Assembly: GCA_018340375.1 (NCBI GenBank)
Contig: JAFFJZ010000001.1
Location: 78,360,001-78,424,000, forward strand
Source of the DNA: Gonatopus flavifemur
Lineage: Eukaryota; Arthropoda; Insecta; Hymenoptera; Dryinidae
Direction: 5' to 3'
Length of the DNA stretch: 64,000 nucleotides
The notes under the pieces: generated by a model
What the model was told of the DNA's origin: nothing
Databases searched by the model: none
The model's input: only the letters and a program-made list of their open reading frames with translations
Translations under genes and position numbers: made by a program
In this document: positions 49,967-64,000 of the stretch, one piece after another
Numbering within the stretch: position 1 is the first letter of the stretch
How the letters are laid out: every line of letters starts with the position of its first letter

Positions 49967-50283
49967 GAGGATACCAGAGTTATCATCGGAGCACGTTTTC
50001 TTGCACTAAAATACTCGAAACTGAACTCATTGAAAAATCTGAAATTTTCAGGGATGATTCTTTGAGACTCAATCTGGGTCTATCAAGAGCCCAAATTTTG
50101 AATTTCGAAAAAAAATTTTCTTTCCAAAATTTCTTCCCCGAAACTCAAAGTTTGGCCTCTGTACAGACCTAGATTAGGTCTCAAAGAATCATCCCTGAAA
50201 ATTTGAGATTTTTTCATGGATTCAGTTTCGAGTAATTTGGAAGAAAAAAACCGTTCTGGGTCGGTAAGCTCGTATCCCGTTAA
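49963..50283. mobile_element. TTAA unit E (321 bp)
   Basis: Begins TTAAGAGGATACCAGAG and ends CTCGTATCCCGTTAA. The arms pair through ATTTTCAGGGATGATTCTTT and its complement. The left end matches unit B and the right end matches unit F, so it may be a hybrid of two end types. Shares its TTAA tetramers with D1 and D2. Confidence 0.7.
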
Positions 50284-50380
50284 CGGGACACAAGCGTCGG
50301 TAACCCACGTCATTGGTTAGAAAGGGACAGAATCATATGATAGAAAGAGAGGTCCGTTACCAACGCTAGTGTCCCGTTAA
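50280..50380. mobile_element. TTAA unit D2 (101-bp MITE)
   Basis: Same length and body as D1 with only a handful of differences. The ends are TTAACGGGACACAAGCGTCG and AACGCTAGTGTCCCGTTAA. The near identity of D1 and D2 indicates recent duplication or two recent insertions. Confidence 0.8.
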
Positions 50381-50817
50381 GCACCGGCATACCGTCAATG
50401 TCAAATCTTATGGAAGATTTTGAACTGGTTTCTCCACCGGATGATTCTATATCCTGTTGGGCTTTCAGTCCAGCATCTGTTCAACAAAATTTTTTAGTCA
50501 CCGGTTCGTGGAATTGTAACGTTCGTTGCCCGGAAGTCGAACGGTCCAGGAAAAGAGTCTCTAAATCCATGCAGAGTAATGGCTGAATCAGTCCTAGATG
50601 TTTATTGGAGTGATATAAGTCATTCAAATTTTCTTCAAACATTTCTGAATGCTCTTTGCTTGGACAATAATAATGTCTCATTAACTCCAGCTATGTACCG
50701 CAATTTGTAAAGTATCAAAGAATATTCCCTGAAAATTCCAGACCGTGTCATGAATTTAGTTCGAAGGAATCTTGCAGATAAAATCTTTACTCGGATGGTA
50801 CGCTGGTATCCCGTTAA
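50377..50817. mobile_element. TTAA-bounded cassette carrying Rae1 fragment
   Basis: This 441-bp unit lies between two TTAA tetramers of the chain. Its right 110 bp is a normal right arm, with CCCTGAAAATTCCAGA and GGTACGCTGGTATCCCGTTAA-type end (50,797-50,817). Its left part is the Rae1-like coding fragment instead of a left arm, apart from the first few bases GCACCGGCATACCG. It looks like an element that acquired host gene sequence, or one truncated by it. Confidence 0.5.
50398..50615 (+). pseudogene. Rae1: Rae1 N-terminal fragment, frameshifted
   Basis: The frame from 50,398 encodes DFELVSPPDDSISCWAFSPA, then NFLVTGSW and NVRCPEVE, which I recognise as the start of the first WD repeat of the mRNA-export/spindle protein Rae1 (family pattern: PDDSIS, FSP, NFL, GSW, VRCWEV). 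Near KSMQS the frame breaks: one extra base after MQS puts the continuation MAESVLDVYWSD in the next frame, and the original frame stops at 50,584. The family Trp of RCWEV is Pro here. Homology ends about 72 codons in. No intron and no downstream WD repeats follow. It is a dead fragment; the functional Rae1 must lie elsewhere. Confidence 0.8.
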
Positions 50818-50979
50818 AAGTATACGAACTGACCGACCGAGCACGGTTTTTCTTGACCAAATTTCTCGAAACTAAATTCATGGAACGATCTGAAATTTCC
50901 AGGGATGATTTTATGAATTTGGTTTCGAGTAATTTGGCCAAAGAATTCATGCTTTGATGATAAGCTCGTATCCACTTAA
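50814..50979. mobile_element. TTAA unit F (166 bp)
   Basis: The left end is TTAAAAGTATACGAACTGAC, and the right end is GCTCGTATCCACTTAA. The arms pair through TTTCTCGAAACTAAATTCAT and its complement near 50,925. It shares TTAA with both neighbours. Confidence 0.65.
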
Positions 50980-51285
50980 GGGGATGACAGCGTACCGACT
51001 GAGTAAACATTCTCTCGGTAAGAATTCTTCGCACTGAATTCATAAAGAGGTCTGAAATTTTCAGCAAATATTCTTTAATACTTTATCTATTGCGGCACAT
51101 CGCCCAAATTTCGAATTTCGAGAAACAAGTTTTTTTTACCGATTGAGAAAAGTACCGCAATTGTACCGCAATAGATAAAAGACTGAAGATTATTTCCCGA
51201 GAATTTCAGATCTTTCAATAAATTCAGTGCGGAGAATTCTTACCGAGAAAATGTTCACTCAGTCGGTACGCTGGTATCCCCTTAA
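50976..51285. mobile_element. TTAA unit G (310 bp, long TIRs)
   Basis: The left end is TTAAGGGGATGACAGCGTAC, and the right end is CGCTGGTATCCCCTTAA. The arms of about 140 bp match well, including ACTGAGTAAACATTCTCTCG and its complement. It is the most intact unit of the chain and a close relative of palindrome A. It contains no transposase. Confidence 0.75.
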
Positions 51286-52662
51286 CACCTGTGAGTAGCG
51301 ATAGCAACTGAGGATGCTTCCCATAGTTGTTCCGAGCAAAGCAGGAGCAGCTATCGGGAGCACTTTCAGACTATTGCTCGAACTGCAAAGCGACATTCAT
51401 TCAGAGTTCCTAGAAGTTTTTTGACAAACCTTGTAATCCCGGGTAAAAACGTAGATAGATTCGGATGAAAATTTGCAGATAGGTACAAAAATAGGATTGA
51501 AACTGATAGAAATACAATCCAGTTTTATTCGTTTCAATTCTATTTTTGTATCCATCGGCAAATTTCTATCCGAATCTATCCGCATTTTTACCAGGAATAT
51601 CACAAACTTTTGTCCGTCTTTCAGATATGAGCGTTGGAAATAAACAACTAAATATTCCCATGTATGAATTCAAAGAATAAAGTTGATAAATTGAAAAAAA
51701 TATCCAACAAAAATCCAATGATTCAATTTGAATTTTGTTTTTTGATCTAAATCCAATACAATTACCATTGTTCTCTTACCCTTGCAATTTACATAATTTC
51801 AAATTATCTCAAAATGTTGAGTTTAAACTCCATGTCTTTATCTGAACGCGTCTGATAAATAATGCATTTCATTTATCAAGAATAAAGCGAAGAATGAGTA
51901 CTAACTAAAGGCTGAACACAAGAAAAGAATGCTAAAGAGTTGACAAAATAATTTAAAAACTGACTGATCTTTTATTAATCTAATTGGAATCATGATTTGA
52001 TGGAATTGCTTCATTACACGTATCATCATGTTCATCCCAATGGGCAAGTATTAGTCGAATATACGGATATTTCAATTGAATAACACGTTTATCACAATTT
52101 TAATGAATTTTTCAAAATGGATATAAATATTTTCATCAACATTGATTCAGCATTTTTATAAACAAAAAAGATCAAACTAGGGAAAATCGAAGACGATATC
52201 AGTCTATAAAATCATAGTGATGTGATTTAATTTATCATTTTTATCGTTATTGTTTTTCTGAATTTTGTTGCTTGAGAATGAATTAATTGCTTTCATGTCA
52301 CGAAAATATGTACAATATAGAAAGTACACAAAACCAATTCGAGTATCCAATGAGTTATCATTAAATCGGAAAATAAGAGAATATTCGAAAATACATATAC
52401 ATTACTCATTATCCAAATTAATTGTTGTACTGTATTTTTCAAATGAATCTTAAGAACACTATAAAATAATACACATACTTAATATACATATAATCATATA
52501 ATGCAACAAAAAATGTCTGATATTGTTCAAGTTTACATCAGATGTTTCATGATCATTGAAAATTAATTTATTTTTAGATGTAATAATTCTTGGTTTTTTT
52601 TTCAAACCATAATCACACAAATCCGAATTGCAGGAAATTGGATTCCGAATGAACCACAAATA
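51286..52662. other. AT-rich spacer with one small palindrome
   Basis: Apart from the palindrome at 51,434-51,600 the stretch is AT-rich and shows no supported gene. A 62-codon frame at 52,265 is low-complexity and resembles nothing known. Upstream exons of the small membrane-protein gene that follows could lie here unrecognised. Confidence 0.45.
51434..51600. mobile_element. 167-bp palindromic MITE
   Basis: ATCCCGGGTAAAAACG on the left is mirrored by GCATTTTTACCAGGAAT on the right. Next inside, TAGATAGATTCGGATGAAAA pairs with TTTCTATCCGAATCTATCC. It is a single hairpin with no coding capacity. Confidence 0.7.
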
Positions 52663-53587
52663 ATGTATGCCCAAAATTTGGTTGATTCTACGATCAAAAT
52701 GAATGCAAGTATTGTCAGAAAGAGCCGTGTACCCAGTTACAATATGCAAAGTAATAATTGGCGTCACCGTAAGTTGTTATTTCATACAAACATTATTTCA
52801 AAAGTTCACTCCATTAGAATTCAATTTCTTCTTTATTGATTGTAGATTCCGATTTTCAGCAACGTTACTGGGCATTATCATTCATGCTTCCAGTTGGTTC
52901 TATTGCTATTTTTACATCTATGGTGCTACTGATGGTACTAAAAAATATAACATTCCAATTAGATCGATGCATAATCATATGACATGAAACTATTAAATTC
53001 AATGTAAAAATTAGTATCTTATATTGAAACTTATGTAACATATATTTATTCAAATGACTTTTTTTTTCAAATACTAAAAGTTTGAAAAAATTTAGTCAAT
53101 ACAATGTTTAAAAAGTTTGAAAACAATGATCCAAGATAGCGAAGAATTTATTGAAGAATCTTTCGAAAACTCATTTCGACACTACGACAAACTACGCAAA
53201 AATACGTACACGAATTCAAAATATTTCCCTGTTCGGCATTTCTTGAGATGTTACTGTCGCTTGTATCACGCAAAAAGTTATCGGAGAATTCTTTGAAGAA
53301 CTCTTTGTTGTCTAGGTAAATTCGAGTTGAGGAGTCAAGCACGCCAAATTTGAAGAGCTTCAATTCTCCTTCATTGGTTTCACGTCTATGAATTCATGGA
53401 TTTTAATGGCAACGCTTATCAAGCGCTAATCACTTGAAATAAAAATATATACATTCGAATACATGAATTTCAGATACTCTTCAAGAGATATCCGTACATG
53501 GCAGCTGCTACTGTTGCAGGAATCCTCGGAGTTATCGTGATATTCATAACTTTCATGTCAATTCATCATAAGCCGGTATATCTGTAA
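52663..53587 (+). CDS. Small two-pass membrane protein, unknown function
   Basis: Three exons are proposed: 52,663-52,768, 52,846-52,934 and 53,474-53,587, about 102 residues. The donors are GTAAGT and GTACTA, the acceptors TTGTAG and TTTCAG, and the split codon (C+AT) rejoins in frame. The product has a polar, Asn/Ser-rich N terminus of about 45 residues, then ALSFMLPVGSIAIFTSMVLL as a first membrane segment, a short basic turn LFKRYPYM, a second segment TVAGILGVIVIFITFMSI and the tail HHKPVYL. I do not recognise the family. The hydrophobic hairpin appearing only after splicing is the main support. It lies tail-to-tail with Nup160. The start could instead be Met13, or an upstream exon could exist. 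Confidence 0.6.
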
Positions 53588-54521
53588 CATTTGATGTACA
53601 GGTGTGCGAAATATAAATTGAAAAGTATCCAGGGAGAATAAGAATATCCTTCGAACATTGTATTTTTTAAAAAAAAAGCATGTAATCATCGTGTGTTTTA
53701 AACAAAAAGTATATCTTTTTCTCAAGTATGAAATCAACTTTTGGGCAATGAATATCTTTGTCAAAGGACATCATCCCTTCCTAAAAGATTAGTACTTTTT
53801 CTAGAATTACTGAAAATTCGAAGACTTTGATATAATTTATCAATAACTAGGATGATATTAAAATTTAAGAATATAAAAGTTTATAACAATCCATTTGAGT
53901 ATCACAAAAGAGGGAATGTTGAAAAAGAATTTCATATCAATTTTAGCAATGTTAGAGTTCATCATCGACGGGATATTAAATGTGCGGAACTGAAAATTTT
54001 AATACATAACGATTTTCTTAAAAATAACATCCGTTGAATAATATTCAAGTTCATCATACTTATCTGTACAAAACGCATGAATTATTAAATTTGAAATGGA
54101 TCTTAGTGGAATATTTTTTTCTCCAAGTTAAATCAATATGAAATATTAGTTGAACACGTTGAACTCGGATCTTCAAATCTTAAAGACAAATCAGAGAGCA
54201 CAATGTATTAAATAAAGACATCAGTTAAAAAATCAAAACATTTTATATCAGCATACTCAGGGTGGATATGTTACAAAAATACATAATTGTAAAAAATGAA
54301 ACATCATTTTTAATCTTAGACTGCACGTATCTCAAAAGTTCGTGTGTATCTTGATCAACAATTCAATTCCACAAGTAATAAATTATCGAATTTTTCGTTT
54401 GCCATTATTTTAATTAGGTACCGTTGATACAAGAGCTTTGAATTCTTCATCATCAAGGTAGACCTTATTTTGGTTTATGATTTATATTGAAAAAATATCT
54501 GTACATAAAAATGACTCCCTG
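53588..54521. other. Convergent 3' spacer
   Basis: It lies between the stop codons of the small membrane-protein gene (+) and Nup160 (-). It is AT-rich and probably 3' UTR from both sides. A plus-strand AATAAA lies near 54,212. No gene is seen. Confidence 0.5.
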
Positions 54522-57500
54522 CTAACAATATTTTTGAAGTAACTGTAGTTGGATCATGTCTTCTGAGATCCGTTCTACTGTTTTTATGTAATTTTCCAAC
54601 GTGGTATTCAATTTCTCGTAGCTCTGGAAGAAAAAAAAAAATAAATCAAGCGCTATCATAGAGTTATCATAAATGATAATAAACAAACCTCAATGTATAT
54701 TTGATCTTCTTCAGCTGCACATTTCAATTCATACAAAAGTAGGTCTAAAGTATTTATTGGTAACCATGTTGCTGGTGCAGTAGCTACCAAAGGCGATTTG
54801 AGTCCAAAATGTTCTTGTCCGGATCCTAACACAGCTTTAATATAATCTACTGCCAAATCGCTTGCTTCTAAAAGCCTTCCGGTATTCAGCATAAGTCGGA
54901 GTAATTCTGCTGGATTTCTTTTCTGTAATTGTGTTCTTCAAGTTAATATTTATTCATCTACTTAGATTTTTTCCTTTTATTCGAATTATAAAATTTCAAT
55001 TACTTTGTACGATGTCATTAACCAAGCTGGTAAAAATGCCCCTAATTGCAATATTTTTCTAGAAACCGCTTTATGAAGTTCAGTACAATTGTCGACTTCG
55101 TGTTTCAACGTAATGTGCTCTAATAATCTCCATACGGTGTTTGGAAGATTTGAATTGGATACACCTACGTCTGAAGGACAAAGTATAAAAGAACTTGATT
55201 AATTTTCAAAAATCGATAAATATGAAAAAAACATTCGATATTTACCAAAAATATCATTCTGAATGAGCCATTCCCAGGCTTCAGGATCTTCCCGTTGACT
55301 CAATCTTATGCACTGGGATGCCAAGCTTTCCAATACCGAGCATTTGCTGATGTTAAATTCGTCGCACAAATGTAAAGCCGTTTTGTACAAACCCACATTG
55401 GATAACATAACAACAAGTTCTGATGCATCTAAAATAATATTTATAAAAGTATGTTTACAAGTATGTTTTGTATGAAAGTTATGGACAGTAGATAGATATA
55501 TTTACCAGTATGTGCAATAATGTGAACATCTGAACTGAATTTTGATAGCTGCAATCTTGCATCTACTACATAATATTCTTTTTTTATATCACTCAGTTCC
55601 AACACTTCAATTTGTTTTTTAATTTTATAATGCAAGATTTCTTTCCCGTCTATGCTTCTTTTCTTCTTAGGATTAACTGTATCGTTGGCACAAGTGTGAT
55701 CTATGACCGGTCTAACGATCCACCGGTACTTTTCATTGACTAAGCTCAATACGTTGATACAGGCTAATAAACATTGAGCTTGCCTCGATATAAATGGAAC
55801 GGTGTGAGATTCTTGACTCAATCGCATGGCCTGCTCGTACATAACCGAAGCGGCTGAAAAAAAAAATGAAAAAGTTTTGAAAAATAATTCAAATTAACAC
55901 TTTTGCTAATGCTGTAAAACTAAATTTCTCACCCTTTCTCATGTTTCCTTTATTTATATGAAAACTGTACAAGAAATTGTAATAATTATTTTCTATAAAG
56001 TCCACGCTTCTAGCTCTTCCCTCGACTATATGTTCTAAATCCTCGTACATGTCGACAAATGGAAAAGAAACTAAATCTATCAATTTTTTCCTCTCAAACA
56101 AAGTCACAACTAATTGTCTCAAACAATCCACCCTGCGAGCGGCGTCTGGATTGGAATTCAGACAATGATAAGCTTCGGTATGATGACCCAAATTCAAATG
56201 CTGTGTAAATATTATAGAATGAAAGGTTGGTAAATTAGGATCATCTGTGTCCGCTACCGTTATAGCAGTTTCGGCAAGTTCTATAATACAATCTGATATA
56301 TTATGTTCTTCGAATAGTTTGATCACTTTCAAATAATATTGTATCAAAGCGTTATTCTCCGAGGTAACGTTAGTGTCGAGTAAGACATCAGCCAAGAAGA
56401 CGTCCGTTAAAATTCCACTAGAAGCTCTCAGAAAGTGATCACAGGCTTTATAAGGTTCTCCCATTTCGAGTAAGGCAACTGCTAATATGAATTTTCTGGA
56501 AGCACTGTTCCATTCGCACCATGTACTCAATAATCTCACGTATTCTTGAACGAGCAGAAATTGACAGCTCGATAACAACCATTGAGGAAAAATGAAATTC
56601 CCGGATATCGGCCAAATAAGCTGAGCGACCAAAGTGATGTAAGTCAACATGCCGTAATGCCAAGGAATTACCGTAGATAGCTCTGTATTTGTATGAGTTA
56701 TTAGCGCGTGAGCATGTTTAGCGCCTCCGTTGTGTATAAATAATTCTAGAAGAGACATAGAACGATGCTGACGTTGGCCAATATTTACTCGTGAATCCAC
56801 AAGTTTTAGCATGGAAAGCCGTTGAACGCTTGATTCGAGCAAAGACTGAGATGGAGTATACGCAGCCGTAGATTCACAAATCCACATGATAACGTAATAC
56901 GCTTGAGTAAGTACTACCGTTCTTGGAGCTAAAGATGATTTTATGGTATGGGAAGTTCTTGAGTCGAATATCTCAGGTCTCAACAGAATAAATTGTTGTA
57001 AAATCAGTAGATTGCGACAAATTGAAAATCGCAAAAGCGTGATCTGAGCTATGCTTCCAGCGATAGCGGAAGCTCCTAATTGACTACTAAATAAATGATT
57101 GACGTTGAGTAAGATTTTAGATACATTATGATCTTCCTCAAAATCTAATTTGCTTGGTTGACCAAGATCGTACGTGAGGGCTTCCAAAAGCATAGCCATG
57201 GCACTCGATACATCCTTAACGTTCGCCAGTTTATGATATAATTCCGCTTGAAAATCGAAATCCGATAACTGTTGAAAATAAATGTCTGATATTAGATTGT
57301 TAATTTTATAATACATAAAACATGACATGTATTATAATGTATTACTTACTGGATCTTCGGGTTCTATCAACAATTTCGATAATAAATCATCGATGATTAT
57401 ATCGGGACTTCTCAGGTGATATAACTCCTTCTCAATCCCAGTTTTAAGCTCTTCGGATAATTGTTCCTCCAACATAACCAATGTTGACATTAGACTTATA

Positions 57501-59724
57501 AGATCATGACATATATCTTCATCTTGTGATAACACTGGGGTGGTTTTGAACCGAGATGCGTAAGATTTGTCATTCGCGAGCATTAAATGCTCTAATGCTT
57601 CCATCGGTCTCAAAAGAGAGAATGAATGCTTCTTCAAAAGTACTACTCCGAAAACGTGTGGTAATAACAATAAACCTAGAGGTCTGGTACCATTTATGTG
57701 ATATTGAATGACACATGAATAAAATTTAGACCAACAGCGATTCGCGATTTCTAAATAATCTTCATCCATAAGTTCATAATCCATAACTTCGCTTTGTATT
57801 TCTGCTTCAACAGCCATACAAACTCGTTCTTTAAGAACGGCAGGAGAGAGATTCATATCAGTTTGATTTGCTCTCCCATCGAATTTAATAGCACATATAC
57901 TTAATGCTCTTGTAATATCCGTCAAACAGAATTGCCCGGGGTGAAAGATATAATTGATGTACGCTTGTCTTGGATCTGTCCCAGGATCACTGACGATGTA
58001 ATCTCTATCCGGAGGTTGTTCCAAAATAGCTGTTTCCCATTCGGAACTAGTTTGCGTTCCAGTGAGAGGTAACGTGGCGTGAGTTACCGCAACGGTATCC
58101 ATATCGATGGTCCTCCATACGGCCCATAATCTGGTGGCGGTGAATGAAAAATCCACTAAGTGTTGCTGATAGAAAAAAAAAACACCATATTTTGAATTTG
58201 CGAATGGGTGGAAATAATTGAGCAATGACTTAAAATAAACTCACGTCTGGTGCAAATAATGTGCACAGTCTGATGAATTTGAAAATACCACTATCGTTGA
58301 CCGGTTTGAGAATACTGAACTCACATCCAGTACCAAATTTCAAAAATGTTCCCAAATATAATTCATTGTTGCTATTCACAGTTTTCCTAAGCATATGCCC
58401 TTGGGCACCTTGAGATGCAATACGATTGTCAATAGCAGCATCCGTTACAGCCACACATTGAGTTTTATTACAACACCACATGCGTAAATTGCCTTCTCGA
58501 CACAACGCGAACAAATAAGTGTCATTTCCATAATTATGAATAACAATAGACATTGCCACGTGACTCTCAGAATTGCGACTCCTGAAAGCTGTTGCTATCC
58601 CACTGAGAAATCTCGGTACGATGGAATCTTGTTTCAATTCGCTAGAATGTACAAGACCCGTTACCGTATCCAGTCTTAAAAGTAGAGTTGTTCCAGAATT
58701 GTAAGCGAGTGCAAATAATGCTTCTTCTTGGGGTAGTATCAGCCATGATGCTGCCGCATGAGGTACAGGAGAATCTACACAAAAAATATTCAAATTATTT
58801 TATACTATTCATCTCATAATAAAAATTTGCATCTGCATAGCAGTTTATATATGTATTTACTCACTTGTAGTGCCAGTACTATTTATAATATGAAAAGTGT
58901 GAGGATCTTGAGCACTTTGAACGCAAGCCTCGCTGAAGATGGATTGGATACTGACATCCGATTGGAGACTCAATAAATGTTCCTGCGAAATAAAGGAATT
59001 ATTCGATTAACTTGGTATATCGAAAATTTTATTTAAATTTCACTGAAAGCATATCTTACTTGTTTATGAATTTTATCTGGATGATAGAACGAGAGTTTAT
59101 GAATGCTAGAAACAGTCGCTACTAGTATGATGACTGAATTCACAGTTTCATGAATGGAGATACCATCTAAAATTGGAGTGTCGGTGAATCTGTATCTCAC
59201 TCTACAATTAGCTAAATTAACGTCAAGACTATGCTCGACTAATTCAAGGACATCGTGACAAATTCTCCAATATATGAATCGATTCCGTGTGAAATATTTT
59301 GAACTATCCTTGTATGAATATCCTCCTGCTCTTTCCGGTACTTTAATATCTTGTAGTGTGCTTTGACTTCCACCTACGTTAAATAAAATTAGTGTTTTTT
59401 TTTTTTAATTGAGTGAAAAAAAAAACATTTTATGATATTGATTTGTATATTATAACATACGTCATTGATTTTAAGGTTATGTTTGATATGTTTAGAATAA
59501 ATTGCATCCCACTGTGCAAGTGAATAATTTCTGAATATTGAATTTTTATAAATATCGAATCATACGAAAATATAAAATACATCATTAATATTTGAATAAA
59601 TATCATTTACCGGGCTAAAGTTAATAGGTTATGCACACTCACCTGTATTTAAAGTAATTTCTTTCCATTTTTCCGGTAAAGTTTGATCTGGAACAATTTC
59701 TCGATACCCCAATGAATATTCCAT
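54522..59724 (-). CDS. Nup160: Nucleoporin Nup160 (11 coding exons)
   Basis: Exons, minus strand: 59,724-59,643; 59,373-59,060; 58,982-58,865; 58,774-58,245; 58,165-57,350; 57,268-55,933; 55,853-55,506; 55,428-55,246; 55,170-55,004; 54,922-54,689; 54,623-54,522. They join in phase to about 1,409 residues (human Nup160 about 1,436). Nup160 is a large arm subunit of the Y (Nup107-160) complex that scaffolds the nuclear pore. Family landmarks appear in order: RNRFIYWRICHDVLELVEHS and SLDVNLANC in the N-terminal propeller, NSPVPHAAASWLILPQEEAL, DPRQAYINYIFHPGQF, then helical-solenoid blocks ICRNLLILQQFILLRPE, RVDCLRQLVVTLFE, YNFLYSFHINKGN, and GLKSPLVATAPATWLP near the end. All introns are GT..AG and short. 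An in-frame TAG sits two codons before the ATG. Complete and intact. Confidence 0.96.
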
Positions 59725-60802
59725 TTTCTATTTCTATTGATTATAAATATACATTCAACAAATTATTTTCTTAAATTCCATTACCAAATCACAAATTTTT
59801 AGCGGGAGCACAAAACATGCACAACCACGCACTCGCCGCATTCACTCGCATTCCATTCTCATGGGTTAGAAATTCCGTGGATGGTGAATGGAGTTTCGCT
59901 TGTGAATGAGGGGGATTCTTGTCCAAGACGAAACAGGGATCGCAGGTCGCCATATTAGTCGGTATACCTTCATCTCTCTCGTCGATACAAGATTATCTCT
60001 CTTTAATCAATGTCTACAAACCACGTGATTTACCGACTAAATATGGCGACCTGTGATCCCCTTTCCGTCTCATCGTCCAGATTCCGTGCCACCATACACC
60101 ATCCAGAGATTCCTAGGTCCATGACCGGTCTCATGCATTCATCAGTACGAACGCGCAAGTGCAGTACATGGAAAAAAAATATTCAAACCATTGCGAAGTT
60201 TGAAAATAATTTCTGTTTTTTGACCAAACAGAAGTATGAAAACTTCGATTCGAGAAAATAATTCGAATTTTCACTTCGAAAAAAATTCAATGATCGTACT
60301 TTGTATTAATATACACATGGTGTGAACAATATTAGTTGTTTTATATAAAAAAATCAATATATAACGAACTGCGGTACTTACGAGAGCTCGTTCATATTCG
60401 TTCAAGTTCATTGATTAATCTGCAGATGGAACTGCGTGCAACCATTTGATTTATATTGAACTGAATGGAACTCTATAAACATTTGTACCATATTGTACTA
60501 ATTTACACAGTGCAATGGCGAATTATCATAATACATCATAACAATACAGATATTAAATTTGTATACATTTGTATATCAATTGATGACAGGGAGATATCAT
60601 GATTTGTTGATTCATTGCATTTTAATAACAGATTCGTGACTTTGTAATGCACATGTTGAACTTAGAATTAACATTTTATCATCAATATAAGTTTTTTTAA
60701 ACTTGATCAAGCAAATCATACAGAAAACATGATGATAATCATGATATATTTAACTTTGCCTTCCTAATCTAAAAGAAAATTGATCGATAAGCGATAGTCA
60801 TC
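59725..60802. promoter_or_regulatory. Divergent Nup160 / SLC35E3 intergenic region
   Basis: The two genes start in opposite directions from this 1.1-kb spacer, so it must hold both promoters and 5' UTRs. It contains the palindrome at 59,927-60,071 and an AT-rich second half. A short palindrome around 60,194-60,248 (CGAAGTTTGAAAAT with ATGAAAACTTCG) is also visible. The 83-codon frame at 60,010 is not supported. Confidence 0.5.
59927..60071. repeat. Palindrome with GGTCGCCATATT arms
   Basis: CAGGTCGCCATATTAGTCGG on the left pairs with CCGACTAAATATGGCGACCT on the right. The arms extend outward to GACGAAACAGGGATC and GATCCCCTTTCCGTC, about 42 bp each around a 60-bp loop. It lies about 200 bp upstream of the Nup160 start codon. 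It is either a small transposon or a paired regulatory site. Confidence 0.6.

Positions 60803-64000
<3,198 letters not shown>

Overview
This window is nuclear DNA from an insect, probably a holometabolous one and possibly a hymenopteran. It is AT-rich and gene-poor on the left, packed with short inverted-repeat elements, and its genes have compact introns with GT..AG borders. The host assignment is an inference from protein resemblance; no marker in the window settles it.

Layout. Positions 1-22,478 hold no gene I can support, only short palindromic (MITE-like) elements, two microsatellites and one GC-richer element with a 22-bp tandem array. The bHLH transcription factor gene twist follows on the + strand (22,479-27,854). 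It has two coding exons; the second, carrying the C-terminal WR motif, lies 4.1 kb downstream and is easily missed because it is only 137 bp long. From 27,855 to about 45,850 there is again no supported gene, but there are many inverted-repeat elements. They include a 1.1-kb TA-flanked element holding a tRNA-like Pol III promoter sequence and a 650-bp palindrome.

The right third is gene-dense. UBE2J2 (ER-membrane ubiquitin-conjugating enzyme, - strand, four coding exons, 45,854-47,380) comes first. A chain of nonautonomous elements that abut one another at TTAA tetranucleotides follows (about 48,200-51,285); one cassette of the chain holds a frameshifted fragment of the mRNA-export gene Rae1. 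Next are a small spliced gene for a two-membrane-pass protein of unknown function (+, 52,663-53,587), Nup160 (nuclear-pore Y-complex subunit, - strand, eleven coding exons, 54,522-59,724), SLC35E3 (nucleotide-sugar/phosphate-translocator-like membrane protein, +, five coding exons, 60,803-62,505, with an apparent U12-type intron), and the first coding exon of RUVBL1/pontin (+, 63,390-63,530), whose remainder lies beyond the window.

The genes do not form a pathway. twist is a developmental regulator in a large gene-free domain, as expected for a gene with distributed enhancers. The right-hand genes are housekeeping genes, some sharing divergent or convergent intergenic spacers. All exon joins were made by reading frame, splice-site fit and remembered family resemblance, without alignment software or transcripts.
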